Source of the DNA: Acanthococcus lagerstroemiae
Taxonomy: Eukaryota; Arthropoda; Insecta; Hemiptera; Eriococcidae
Assembly: GCA_031841125.1 (NCBI GenBank)
Contig: CM063114.1
Span: 30,883,266-30,947,265 of the forward strand
Direction: 5' to 3'
Length of the DNA stretch: 64,000 bases
Positions 34,457 to 45,335 of this stretch are shown here, piece by piece; positions within the stretch are counted from its first letter, which is position 1, and the number at the start of each line of letters is the position of its first letter. The translations under genes and the position numbers were made by a program. The notes beneath the pieces were generated by a model. That model saw only the letters and a program-made list of their open reading frames with translations. It had not been told where the DNA came from and made no database searches.

Positions 34457-34556
34457 GTTTGGTGGAGCGTATGGCGATGCACGCATTCCAAATTGGTTCC
34501 CCAGGTACCGCACCCCTGGCCCCGGAAATTACCCTTTCGAGTATCGCGTCAGACTT
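34457..34556 (-). mobile_element. SINE-C copy 4
   Basis: GTTTGGTGGAGCGTATGGCG, GATGCACGCATTCC, CACCCCTGGCCCCGG and CCCTTTCGAGTATCGCGTCA, in family order. No clear TSD. Two overlapping open frames (34448-34759, 34459-34644) simply read through it. Confidence 0.7.
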
Positions 34557-36030
34557 CAGTGGGGGATCTTACAAAGTTGAAAAAATTCATAAAACTAGAC
34601 TATACGCTTCACCTTTTGGCACAGTGCTCATTAAACTCGAATAATTTCGACAGCCTAGTTATTGAGAAAAAAATTAGAGTAGTCCATAGTTGTGTCTTTT
34701 ATTCTACAAATTACGAATATGCACAAAATACTCAGATTACTCAACTAGACCAGAAATAGTGACCAGCAGTATTTCAAGCTCGTATCTCATCGGTAGGAAA
34801 ATTGGTGGCCGCCATTTTACGCCACTATCAAAATTACTTAAAAATATGTTTCATAAAAAACTCATTCCTACGTTCGGAATATCTTCTGTTTTCCAGGCAT
34901 GTTGGTTGTATTCGCCTCATCTTCTATAAAGACAATTTTAAGTGATTAAGTGTTCACTGAGAAGTCCTAATGTAAATTCCGTGTTAAGATGTGAGGCTCG
35001 GGGAGGCGCCTTAAATTATTCAAAATTTCTGAAAACTTAGTGACTTCACTTTTATAGGATAAGGAAAAACTTCAGGTAGCAGCCGGGTCAGATTTCGAAC
35101 ATTTCTAAAATAAGAGGTATCCTGATACTCAACCTTCGCTTCAACTTGCAATAAAGGTTTGGGCACATATTTCTTCAGTTGGTTCCCCTGTCTACCCCGT
35201 AATGGTACAAAACCAACCGCCGTACAAGTGATTATTAGAAAAAAGCTATATGTACCGATTTCAAAGACACCGCTGAATTTCCGACAACTTTCTGCGACAA
35301 AGACTTCGAAGACTGATATATGAGGCAGAGATGAAAAATGCTGTTGACTTTTGCTTCCACACCCGGCTGTATATCGTATATATACTAAAATTACAGTCAC
35401 CGTGATGTGTGAGAGAAAAAGAGAAGCACTAGGTGGTGCACTTTTAAAATTGCGAATTGCCTATTTTTGCAATTACCATCAGCCAAATTGAGTACGCTCG
35501 TCTCCTTTTCAGCAACGAAACGGCGTTTTATCCTGTTTATTTCTCTGCTGTTGTATCCCATATGAACTTCCTGCTTTTTGTTTGTTCATTACGAGGACTC
35601 TTCTTTCTTCTTCCGCTGCTGTCGCTGTCGTTTGTCGTCTTTTTCGTTTCTATAACGAACGGTCGTCGTTCGCCGGTTTCATTCTCGTTACATTTTTAAT
35701 CTATTCCCGATGGGTCGACTACGGCCCGGATACGGACCTCGTCCGCAATATCATGTTTTTTGACAGAATACGACAACCTGCCACAAAGAAATGCCCGTCG
35801 AAAATGTACCGGCCGTAATTGTAAATTGGTTCACGTAGCTAATCAGGCCAATTGCCACGACTCCTGAGTCTCGAGTGACGTCGATGATACCCAGTTCGGG
35901 GTCCCGGGCGGGCGAATTTTGATACAGCCAGACATCCTAAATAGTTGTCGCAACACACCGAGGAGACTGATAGAAGCGAAACGAGTGTGGTGACGGGGTT
36001 GGGTTCTAGTATCAATAAACAGAAATTTCG
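34557..36030. other. Unassigned DNA
   Basis: No gene recognised. The minus frame 35020-35400 (126 residues) has no known motif and no supporting context. I treat it as chance, though an exon cannot be excluded. Confidence 0.4.
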
Positions 36031-36279
36031 CGCGATTATACCCTCATCTTTTCTAGTAATTTGCTCTCAACCCGAGCCCTGGAATCCGCCCTTTCAAACA
36101 TTATACCTCAGAGACGTCCGGGAGGCTGTTAGGGCTGTCTTAGCCCTCTTCCCCTCTTGCCAAAAAACCGGCCTAGGTCAAAATGTAGTGAGTTGCTACG
36201 TGGGCTCAAACCCGAGACCTCCGGATTCCGAGACCAGCGCGCTATCCACTCGGCCAACCAGACCCCGCGATTATACCCT
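36031..36279 (-). mobile_element. SINE-A, complete, with 14 bp TSD (unit 36045-36265)
   Basis: CGCGATTATACCCT flanks the unit perfectly (36031-36044, 36266-36279). On the minus strand the 221 bp unit starts GGGGTCTGGTTGGCCGAGTG, a box A-like tRNA head. It has a box B-like segment GTCTCGGGTTTGAGCCC about 50 bp on, a unique middle (CTAGGCCGGTTTTTTGGC), and ends in an A-rich tail (AAATTACTAGAAAAGATGAG). This is the structure of a pol III-transcribed, LINE-mobilised SINE. The identical length and perfect TSD suggest a relatively recent insertion. Confidence 0.93.
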
Positions 36280-36861
36280 TCGCAATTGCTGAATTTGTAT
36301 GATTGGAAATGAGAAGACTTCACCTCGAAAAAACTGAACTTGGTTATCCAAAAAAAAAAAAAAAATCGCATACCAGACGGTGGTCTGAAACAGTAATAAC
36401 TTCTTGTATACCTTTTTTGACGCAGCGGGGTGGGGAACTTTGAACACTTTGACCTATGTCGGTTCTGTTTTAGTTGCTAAATTGCATCAAATACGGACCT
36501 TGACACCATCCATACGTTGATTATTGTGCCTGGAGATGTCAAATTGCGAGTTGTTCAATAGGGTGGATCGAAAAAAAAAAGTTGAATTCGGAGGTCGAAT
36601 GGGGCTAAAAATCTGTATTCAGGGACATAATACAAGTTTGCAAAATTGCGTTGAAAAATATTAGAATTTTTCTATAGCCTAACGCCAGTGAACGGCCAAA
36701 TGGAGCTTTGCATGTAATCAAATGGTAGATCAATTTATTACCGCACAGTTAAATGAGAGAAAATTAGCTTTATTTACATCGAGGGAGGAGTCGTCACTAA
36801 ATTCGTTTCTGATATCATCTTTGCTGTAACCCCTAACCTTGATGTTACCACAGGGGCTTTG
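36280..36861. other. Unassigned DNA
   Basis: An A run at 36351-36365. No feature recognised. Confidence 0.4.
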
Positions 36862-37885
36862 GTCAACTAAAACTTCTTCTTCATGACGCCGTCTCCGACC
36901 GAAGTTTGGCGATCATCATGGCTATTACAACCTCGCAGCGTTACGGAACAAGTCTGTCGGGGAACATTACAACATTTGAACCATCTTCTCAAATCCGCCT
37001 CCCATGACAGTTTTCTCCTTCCTACGCTTCTTTTGCCCTTTATTCCTCCTCCCAGTATATTCTGGAAAACCGTATACTTTTCGTTTCTATGGACGTGTCC
37101 GCAGTTTGCGGGCTTTGATGATGTTTAATAGTTCTCGTTCTTTGGACATACGTCTCAATACTTCTTCATTGGTGACTTTATCTTTCCAGGATATCTTTAA
37201 GAGGCGACGATAGATGTACATTTCTGCCGCCTCAATGCGTTTCTCCAATTCGCGTGACAGCACCCAGCTTTCCATGCCATACAGCAGCACGGGCATGACG
37301 TAACACCAGACCAGTCTCACTCGCAGGCTCAAGTCCAGGTCTTTCCTCGTGAGAATATTTTTCATTTTCATGAACGTGGTCTTTGCTTTTCCAATTCTTG
37401 TCTTGATCTCTATGGATTGATCTGTTTCTTCTTGGAACCATGTACCTAAGTACAGGAATTTGTCTACTCTCTCAATTTCTTCGTTTTTTACTCGAATGCG
37501 GTCGTTCTCGATCATTTGCGCATCCTTCTTTTTATGTACGATCATCCATTTGGTCTTTGTTGCGTTGATTTCCAATCCATACGCGTGACTGACATCTGCC
37601 ACTCGCAGTAGCATATTTTGTAGTCCATCCAAGCTGTCTGAGATCAGCACTGTGTCGTCTGCGTAGCGAATATATGCGATATGCTTATCACCTATCTCCA
37701 CTCCGTCCTCACTCGTGAGGGCTTCGTTGAAGATGGTTTCTGAGTATACGTTGAAGAGTGCTGGGAATAGAACGCACCCCTGCCTCACTCCTTTCTTTAT
37801 TTCTATCTCCTTTGTTGTTTCTCCTTCGCACCTGACTACAGCTTTCTGATTCCAGTATAGATGTGGCGAAGTAGAACATGACTAT
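36862..37885 (-). pseudogene. Non-LTR reverse transcriptase, RTE-like, best preserved
   Basis: The open frame extends upstream of its first start-like codon to about 37880, reading HLYWNQKAVVRC then IEIKKGVRQGCV (RT motif 3). It continues through FNVYSE, IRYADDTVLIS (catalytic YADD, about residue 45 of the GVRQG-start frame), YGLEINATKTK, FLYLGTWF, MPVLLYGMESWV (thumb) and RRLLKISWKDKVTNEEVLRR, and stops being clean near 37090. Past that, shifted frames give a basic SW/F-rich tail down to about 36862. The N-terminal endonuclease and fingers are missing; the 5' break lies next to a T run at 37891-37905. The ~260 residue intact stretch with its catalytic Asp pair implies a younger copy than the other RT ruins here. 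Confidence 0.9.
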
Positions 37886-38479
37886 TAAGGTGTTTTTTTT
37901 TTTTACTAATATAATATAATACTTAATTTATATGTAGTAGAAAATATTCAACCTGTTTACAAAGCAGGATCATCAAAATTTAGGGAGAGGGGGACTATTG
38001 TCCTCGACGGTAGACATCTTGCCCATGGTGAAAGCACTGATATCTACGACTACGGACAAAACAACTTCAAGAACTTCCTTTTCGAGAGAATTTTCGAAAG
38101 TTGTGCTATCGTATGCGCCAAAGATTACTATCTGGCTGGCACCTATGGATCGTGTTCAGGGATCAAAACTGTACCACTATTGCCTTTTTTGTGCTGAAAA
38201 ATGTATAAGGTACCTGTATCTTTGAACCAGTCAAAGATTGACCACGACAATGGACTGAAAACCCTGGTAACAGAACCTTACGCCATCCCTTCTGGAAAGG
38301 TGAAGTCACTGATAGAAAATTGAATTTCTCAACGTATACTTCAAATCTTTCCGAATTACAAGGTACCGACGGGTAATATGGGCTCCCTAAGCCGGAATCG
38401 CTCTGGTGATCCAAGTTTTTGTTTGTTTGACAATGTACAAAGTGGAAAGTGTAGTGTGGTCAATATGCTATCAGAATAT
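37886..38479. other. Unassigned DNA
   Basis: T run at 37891-37905, then nothing recognisable. Confidence 0.4.
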
Positions 38480-38590
38480 GGGCACAGAAGTTGGGGAAAC
38501 CCAACAGATCAAACGGGTTTTTTTCGTTTGTTTTGATACTTGGAAGTTGAGTTAAGAAGTTGGAGAAACCCAAAACACTTCAGAAAGTCA
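38480..38590 (+). repeat. Minisatellite, two units (~69 bp)
   Basis: GTTGGGGAAACCCAACAGATC (38490) and GTTGGAGAAACCCAAAACAC (38559), with TTTGTTTTGATACTTGGAAG between. Same unit as 27784-27917. Confidence 0.6.
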
Positions 38591-38946
38591 ATTTACAGCC
38601 GTCCAGAGCCGAATGAAAAAAAGCTTGGGTGGCCCCTATTAAATTCAAAAGGCACATAATATGGGCATGGGTGTTTAATTTTTTCTGTAATGCTGAAAAA
38701 CGGGGGGGGGGGGTCAGAAAATACATAATTTTTTTCGGTGATTGATTTTTCCTATATTATCATCTCATAGAGGGAAGAGGGCAGTATTTTAGCAATAGCT
38801 GATTCAGGGTACAACTGATAGTAAACCTTTTTCTCTGGAAACTTGGAGTCACTGAAAACAAAAGAAAGGGTATACAAGCTTCAATGAACGACAGTTTAAT
38901 GAAAGTCATCATTTCTTACGATGTTGCCCGTGATGCATTCCCATGA
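38591..38946. other. Unassigned DNA with a poly-G tract
   Basis: A 12-base G run at 38702-38713. No gene recognised. Confidence 0.4.
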
Positions 38947-39312
38947 TGTCTACAGAGATGTTGAAAAGTCCTGAATTTTGAAAGTAGGTCCTAAAAGTCT
39001 TGAAAAGTACTGAAATTAAATTAAAAAAAAAAAAATTGAAAAGTCCTTCATTTTTGTTAGAAATTGTCAAAAGTAGATTTTTTGCGATTTCTAATATGAT
39101 TGGTCATTTAAAAGTGTAGCACAGGATCTATATTCACGAGGAGGGGAAAGTGGGAGCAAAAAGGAGGGATGGGTAAAGGGGATAAAACAATTGGAAACAA
39201 AAAAAAAGATTTGCACGCTCGGGGAAAAGATGGTAAATATTCCGGTTACAGTCCTGCAAAGGGTCCCTGAAAAAGTACTTCATTTTTACTTTTCAATTTC
39301 TGTAGACGCCCC
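38947..39312. mobile_element. CAGGGTG-type element 3 (GAAAAGTCC words)
   Basis: The left end reads TGTCTACAGAGATGTTGAAA. The right end, read inward, is GGGGCGTCTACAGAAATTGA. Subterminal words GAAAAGTCCTGAA, AAAGTCTTGAAAAGTACTG and GAAAAGTCCTTC are reiterated. The 35 bp at the window's right edge (63966) begin with the same terminus. No transposase. Confidence 0.65.
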
Positions 39313-40110
39313 AATTTCTATAATTGAAGATGATAATATAAGTACATAAGAATGATAAATTACGTTTCTTTGCTCATTTGTGAATAAGTAAATTCACTCA
39401 GATAGGTATGCCCATATTACCCGCCAATTCACATTTACGACTTTTTTCATAAAAATTACTTTTTCTAGATAAAACGAGCTCGATGACCCCTTATTATTTG
39501 TATACTCGGAAAGCTCCTAAAATTTCCCTAATTACCATTAAAAAAGTTCGTACTTAGGTTTACTCAAAGTAGATATGGCGCACTTTGAAAACCAGCGATT
39601 TTTCAACTTGGACGATTTTGCTTATCACATTTTTCAAACAAACTTCCACAGATGCAGTTCATACGGATAGATCACTTCCGCCGTGATGTACGGTGTTATG
39701 GTAATGATACCCAACATCAATCAGTGCAGCCACGTGCTTCAAATATTTCATAGTTCTCAATATGTGTGGGGAGGGGGCATATTAAAACATGGCCCATATT
39801 GCCCGTCGGTACCCTATCTCTTCATCGAGAGAAAAGCAATTGAAACAAAAATTTTAAAAAAATATATAACAGGTATTGAGAAAAGATGGTAACATTAACA
39901 ACAATGGACACCTCCTTATGCTTTTTCCATTCAAAAGATGGTAATTGTCTTGTCTGATGGATTGGATTGATGGTATTTGTTGTAACCCAAAATAACCCCC
40001 ACCCCCAAAAAATCGAAAGTTAGTGTTCAAAATTTGCTGCTAACAAAATATTCTTAGTTTCTGGAAAATGTAATAGCTTCAATCACATCATCAAGTGTAA
40101 CCTCTGGCCC
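39313..40110. other. Unassigned DNA
   Basis: No feature recognised. Confidence 0.4.
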
Positions 40111-40225
40111 TGTAGCACCACAGAAGGTCTAGACCTGAATATTAGGGTTGAACGAGAACGGCAGAAAAATTTAAATTTTGTTAATTTATAAATATTTACA
40201 GGTCAAGACCCCCTGTGATGCTACA
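40111..40225. repeat. Short inverted repeat (27 bp arms)
   Basis: TGTAGCACCACAGAAGGTCT at 40111 pairs with the complement of AGACCCCCTGTGATGCTACA ending at 40225, and the arms end internally at CCTG/CAGG. The loop is AT-rich. Possibly a tiny MITE; no TSD resolved. Confidence 0.5.
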
Positions 40226-40589
40226 TGATGGGCAGTGGTTGCTTTCGATACAACATCAGAAATAAAGGACCAAAAAATCAAACTATGTTATTGTGGCTAT
40301 TATAATGTAGGTTACTTGCGCAGCCTCCTAAGGCAACATTAGGGTACAGATTACTGTTGAGATAACATGAAAAACGAACTTAGCGACTCAAAAACCCACC
40401 TCAAAGTACAAATACAGCAAATATTTTTCATATTATATGAATTGACGAGTCATTAGAAATAACTGTGCACGATAATCGAATTACTAAGTTGTGTACATGT
40501 AAAGTTCCATTTGAAACTGCACTTGCGTTAGGCCACGGAAAAATTCCAATATTCTTCAACGGAATTTTCCAAACATGAATAAGTGCAAA

Positions 40590-40621
<32 letters not shown>

Positions 40622-40988
40622 AAAAAAAACTTCTTAGTTCTGTCGAACTTTGGAATTTAATTATTTTTTTGCCGTTTTGTTTCACCCTATATATTGAAAA
40701 TGAGGTGAACTTTGTGGTTTTTTCTTCAAAATTGAAAGCATACATTCTCAGAAAACGAAAGACCAAATTTTTATCTAAACATCGCGTCGTGTAATTTCAG
40801 GATTTGCTATTTTCTCACGTATAATCAGACTGATTACACACAAGGAGAGCAAAGGGAGTAATTGCCCCCTCCCCCATAATAGAAAGAAAATTGAAAATTA
40901 AACTGTTTCAAATTTGGTGACTATAAGAAAAATCGTAACAAGTTGCGAACAATATTCTGAAAGGGACAGGCGTCTTACTGAATTTTAA
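40226..40988. repeat. Unassigned DNA with an (AAAG)n microsatellite
   Basis: About ten AAAG units at 40588-40621 followed by an A run. No gene recognised. The minus frame 40428-40766 runs through the microsatellite. Confidence 0.5.
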
Positions 40989-41350
40989 ATAAGTGTAGGA
41001 GAGTGTTTTGGTTATTTCAGATGAGTCTTGAAGAGTATTATAGCGAGCCTTCAGCAAGTTCGAAAGAGTTCTACAGATTCTTAAACAGGTCTTAAAAAGA
41101 TTTAAGAGAGTCTTAAAATATCTTAAGTTGTCTCAATCAGATTTTGGAGAATCTTTATCAAGCCTGAATGAGTTTGTCCACACGAGTCTGTAACAGCCTT
41201 AGCAAATTGTAAAAAAGTTTCGAAGAGTCTTGATGAGTTGTAAGTGAATTTGAAGATGTCTTAAACAAGCACAGAATAGTATTTTAAAGACTTATAAGAT
41301 TTTAACCAGTCTTAATAGAGTCTGGAAGAGTTACAAGTAGCCTAAAAGTG
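40989..41350. repeat. Degenerate AAGAGTCTTAAA-type word repeat
   Basis: AGTCTTGAAGAGTAT, GAAAGAGTTC, CAGGTCTTAAAAAGATTTAA, GAGTCTTAAAATATC, AAGAGTCTTGATGAG and AGTCTGGAAGAG recur every ~20-30 bp. It is the reverse-complement counterpart of 21420-22290. Confidence 0.55.
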
Positions 41351-44058
41351 GCAATGATTTAAAATTTCCGATTTTATATGAAAAGAATTATATTTCAAAA
41401 GACAAATTAAGGTACAGTTTTTTAAACTACTTACGCGGTACATTTGTGTGTCAACCGGTAATTTCTGGTATTCGCTGATGCTCATGCTAGTATTATACTC
41501 GTAGTCACTTGGCGCTGATTGTCCGAAACGACGATTAAGGGTTGATAAGTTCTACAGACATCATGAAATTCTTCGGCGAGTGCATAGAAATTAGGTATTT
41601 TCCACACTCTTCACTGGCAAAAAAATTGCATCAATTAGCGGCATAAAATTGACACGCTCATCGAGTGACAATTGACGTGTAAGCAACCTCTGTATAATTC
41701 TGTGCGGCTAACTTATTCAGAACCTACTCATTTTGCCACTTTATGGCACTCGTGGCAGTTTTGTGGCCGCCAGTGATCCGCCTCTTGCACATCGGGGCGT
41801 TCAAACAGAGAAAACTATGATGTTCAGTCGCATCCTGATGTTAAGTGCCTCCCTCCCTGTTACGATACTGCAGATCCAACATCTTTGATCACTATGTCAG
41901 CCTACAGAGAAGAAACCATTCTGAGAGATTCGCGGATATTTTTCCCTCAAAAATTAGTTCCAAAGCATGCTCCAGTTATTAACACATTTGTTATTTCGAT
42001 AAAATCGCGGAAAGTGAAATTTCTAGATTCACTGAGCGCTGCCTGAACGTTCGTATAACAGCCATAGCCGGATTACGTTTCTAAACGATAAATAAAATTA
42101 GAAAAAAAAAAAATGGAGTGCAGAGATTATGTAAATTGTATATGATGCGAAAAAATTAATGTTTGGTAAAGTTCGCCTGATACCCATTTAAACGTTACCG
42201 TTATTATTACTACAAGGTTATTCATCCACAATGTTTTTTTAAATTCTAATATGCGGTGTACTGTGTAATAACTCCTGTAGGGAAAACAAATAAGTTAACG
42301 GTTTGTCAGGAAAGATGAATTACTGGTATATTATCTCTTTCTCTTTCCCGACTCATAGTACCTATGGGGTGCGGGCTCCAGTTCGTTCCAATTTTATGAA
42401 GCTATTTGATTCAACTTCTAAGTTCTTCGTTTCATATTTTACACTTGTGTTGTAACTAGTCAAGAACTTTCTTTTCCGCTTTTATATTTGAAACATCCCT
42501 CGCGCCAGTCCTGAAATTCTGCTAAGACAAAACGTTTTCTCGCTAAATCCTGGGCAGACAGACAGGCGGACAAAAAGGAAGATAACTAAAATACAGACTT
42601 ACAAGATGAACAAGTTAGCAAATAGCCAGATAGGCTGATAGGCAGGCAGTATTATCTGAATTTAAATTTTCTTCATTATTTATTAATTTAATTATTCGAA
42701 TATAATATTATAATTAATTTCCCATTTAAAAGATAAAATAATTTCATGAATACAATTAAAATAATAATTAATTTTCAGTCAATAGATTCAAAATACGAAA
42801 ATAATAGTAACAGTTATTGTTTATTATCTCACTAATTTTACAAAAAATATTCATAATAAAATTATAATTACAACTTCAGTTAATTCAGTTGAAAACGGAT
42901 GCATAATTTCTGCTATTTTCATCGCTTTTTCCTTTTCCTTTTTCTTATCCTTTCCATCTTTTCTGTAATTTTCGTAATTCCTACTTTTCTGCCATTTGTA
43001 CTTTTTTTGTTATTTTAGACAGAATTTCTGAAAAGACAGGCCTTTAGGCATTATCGTCATGCCATATACTAGAATTATTGTGAAAAATTGCGTGAGTTCA
43101 TTAACCTAAATAGGGAGTGGGGGCAGGCTTGTTTTCACAAATAAAACAAAGGTATCCCTTGAAAATTGGCAAGTTACATAGAGGACAGAAGAGGCAGAGC
43201 CATGCTATTCAAATTTGCCAGCAAGAAAAATATTAGCCCCCGCTCTTGAAATGTTCAAGACTTACTGAATTTTTAGACATTTTTGTAATTTTTTTCTCAA
43301 TGAGGCCTACATGGTTTCACCTTAGAGAATTCAGATCCCTCCCAAATCCTTCCCGTTTTGGAAATGCCAGCACACACTATGGATCTGTTTTAAAATGGAT
43401 TGATAAAATAATAAAACCGAAGACCATCCTAACCTCTTCAGAAATATATCACTATCTCAGAGGTGTTGAAAGGAAATCATGAGTGGTGGAAAAGGTAGTT
43501 CAAAATACCTGATGACTGATTTTTTCTTTGTTTTTATTTTCTACTGGAAATCATATCCATATTAGTAGACACCGTAGACAGGGAGGAAGTGGTGAGGAAT
43601 GTAAGTGAAATTTCTTATCAATAAGAAATAACATTATCCTGCAATGATATATTGTGTATGCACGTTTTAATTTGAGCAGTTGGAAAGGGAACCAAGCAGG
43701 ATCTTGAAATTGTGAAATTCTATTTCTTAGAAAAAAAAAAATCAGTGGTTCAGTCTCAAATAGTGGCTGGAGATCCACCAACTTTAAACTTTCTAAATAT
43801 CGTACAAAATATCAAACATTTATTGGATTTTTTTTTTTTGCTTCGCCGAATGCGAATATGTTCTATCAGACGGAAGTGTTTGATTCAAAAATATTTTTAT
43901 ATCTTTAATTTGATCAGTAATTACATATTTAATAATTTAATGATAAAAGTAATTATTATTCAATTAATCACATAATTTGATTTATTTTAACACTATTTTT
44001 TTAGTGTTATTTAACAGTTTATTAAACCTATTTAATTAGAAACTTTTATCTTATTTTA
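41351..44058. other. Unassigned DNA, AT-rich in parts
   Basis: A GACAGACAGGCGG/GATAGGCAGGCAG-like patch at 42553-42650, and ATTAATTTAATTATT-type AT-rich stretches at 42660-42890 and 43900-44055. Open frames at 43246-43482 and 43551-43781 have no recognised family. Confidence 0.4.
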
Positions 44059-44677
44059 ATTGAGGACCTGACTTCCAAAACGCGCTTAGTGCAAAAAATA
44101 GAAAATCGAGTTCTTAGCGCAATCTTGTGGAGGAAGTCAAAAGGCACCTTTCAGAGTATGTTTCACGATTATATTACGACTTAGAGACAGCTAAACCTTT
44201 CTTTCGTTCTTTTTTATAATACTGACTTTTCAAATTTTATGAATATAAGACTCTTACGACTGTAAGTCATACTTGCTTTTTCCTGTTGGGGGGGGGGGTA
44301 CGAGAATGTCAGAAGGGTGAAGGGAGGGGGACACTGTTCACGTGTACCTCGTTCACCGAAATGGTCATCTCTAAGCTGTATCTTCTGATTTCCGACAGGT
44401 TCTAGGTCAAGATGTACGAATTTTGACCTTTCACAAGTATGACATGGTCTGTCAAAACGAGTTAAGTCCACGACTTCCCCCACTTTGCCCTCCCGTAGCT
44501 CGAAGACTATTCGCACGCCAACCTTCATACTTGGGTGGTATTAGTATTGATCCCTCCTCTTCCCATCCACGCAATTGAATCAGTGTTACCACTTATCGTT
44601 CGCGAGTCAGAATATATTTTTCGATTTCCCAACATTTCATTTTTTGGACTAAGCGTTTTGGAAGTCAGGTCCTCAAT
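44059..44677. mobile_element. MITE I (TA-flanked, ~40 bp TIR)
   Basis: Left end ATTGAGGACCTGACTTCC, continuing AAAACGCGCTTAG; the right end, read inward, is ATTGAGGACCTGACTTCC, continuing AAAACGCTTAGTCC. TA is present just outside both (44057-44058, 44678-44679), as for Tc1/mariner-type insertions. The 619 bp interior has an 11-base G run (44288-44298) and a 104-residue minus frame (44214-44528) with no transposase motif. The arms have stayed nearly identical, so the copy is not very old. Confidence 0.85.
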
Positions 44678-44769
44678 TATAAATTTACCACTTGGGCCCA
44701 AGAATTAAAATTTCATCGTCCAAAATACCGTAAGTGGCTTGAAAAATCGAATAAAATATCGAAATAAAT

Positions 44770-45085
44770 AGGGATCTTTTGGGTCATTCAGTCTGAATAT
44801 CATATCAGATTTTGCATTCTGGAACCCGAAATTTCTAATTCGCAGTAAAAATTTATAATGTTATATAATATAATCATTTTCGCCTTTAAAATTCACAGTT
44901 ACTTTCATATACATTATCAGTCAGCGATTGTCCCTAGGAAACTAACTTTTAAAGAAAAACTGATTTTCCTCTTCCACCACCACACCATAGATTCTAGACA
45001 ACTTGAAATGGGCAAAATTAATTTGACCTGAAAAGGCGATTATAATATCCAAATTGAATATTCTAGTCACTGATTTTTATAATTG
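44770..45085 (+). repeat. Dispersed module, two diverged units
   Basis: GGGTCATTCAGTCTGAATAT with CAGATTTTGCATTCTGG (44781-) and CCAAATTGAATATTCTAGTC (45049-). Distant relatives of the modules at 15300, 25740 and 30840. Confidence 0.4.
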
Positions 45086-45086
45086 C

Positions 45087-45124
45087 ATCTGGTCATGGGG
45101 CCACAAAATACATGTGGTATAAAG
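45087..45124 (+). mobile_element. I/LOA-like LINE fragment (38 bp)
   Basis: Encodes GHGATKYMWYK, matching LTGHGAKKHMWYK in the LINE at 31298-32745. It joins SINE-B sequence directly after GTATAAA. Confidence 0.6.
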
Positions 45125-45335
45125 TGTTACCACCAGATCAGAAAGATCGGTACTGTGCGTGTGCACGTCTTGGACAGCTTACTCAACGTCGTGGAACTGC
45201 TATTGCAACCCTTCGGCACAGAGAAGGAAAACTAACGCAACAAAACCGTGGGGAAAGTAACAGCAAACTACCCCGGCTAACCTCACCGCGACCGCCAACG
45301 TCCGGCATTGGATATGGCGCCTGAAAAAGAAGGAA
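45125..45335 (+). mobile_element. SINE-B copy, head missing
   Basis: GTGTTACCACCAGATCAGAA, GTACTGTGCGTGTGCACGTC, ACTCAACGTCGTGG, GAGAAGGAAAACTAACGCAA and GGCATTGGATATGGCGCC occur in order, matching the complement of 58010-58240. The tRNA-like head is absent, replaced by the LINE fragment to the left. Confidence 0.75.

Noticed and set aside
35020..35400. 126-residue minus open frame as an exon
   Set aside because: No recognisable domain or splice context. This length is expected by chance in 64 kb.
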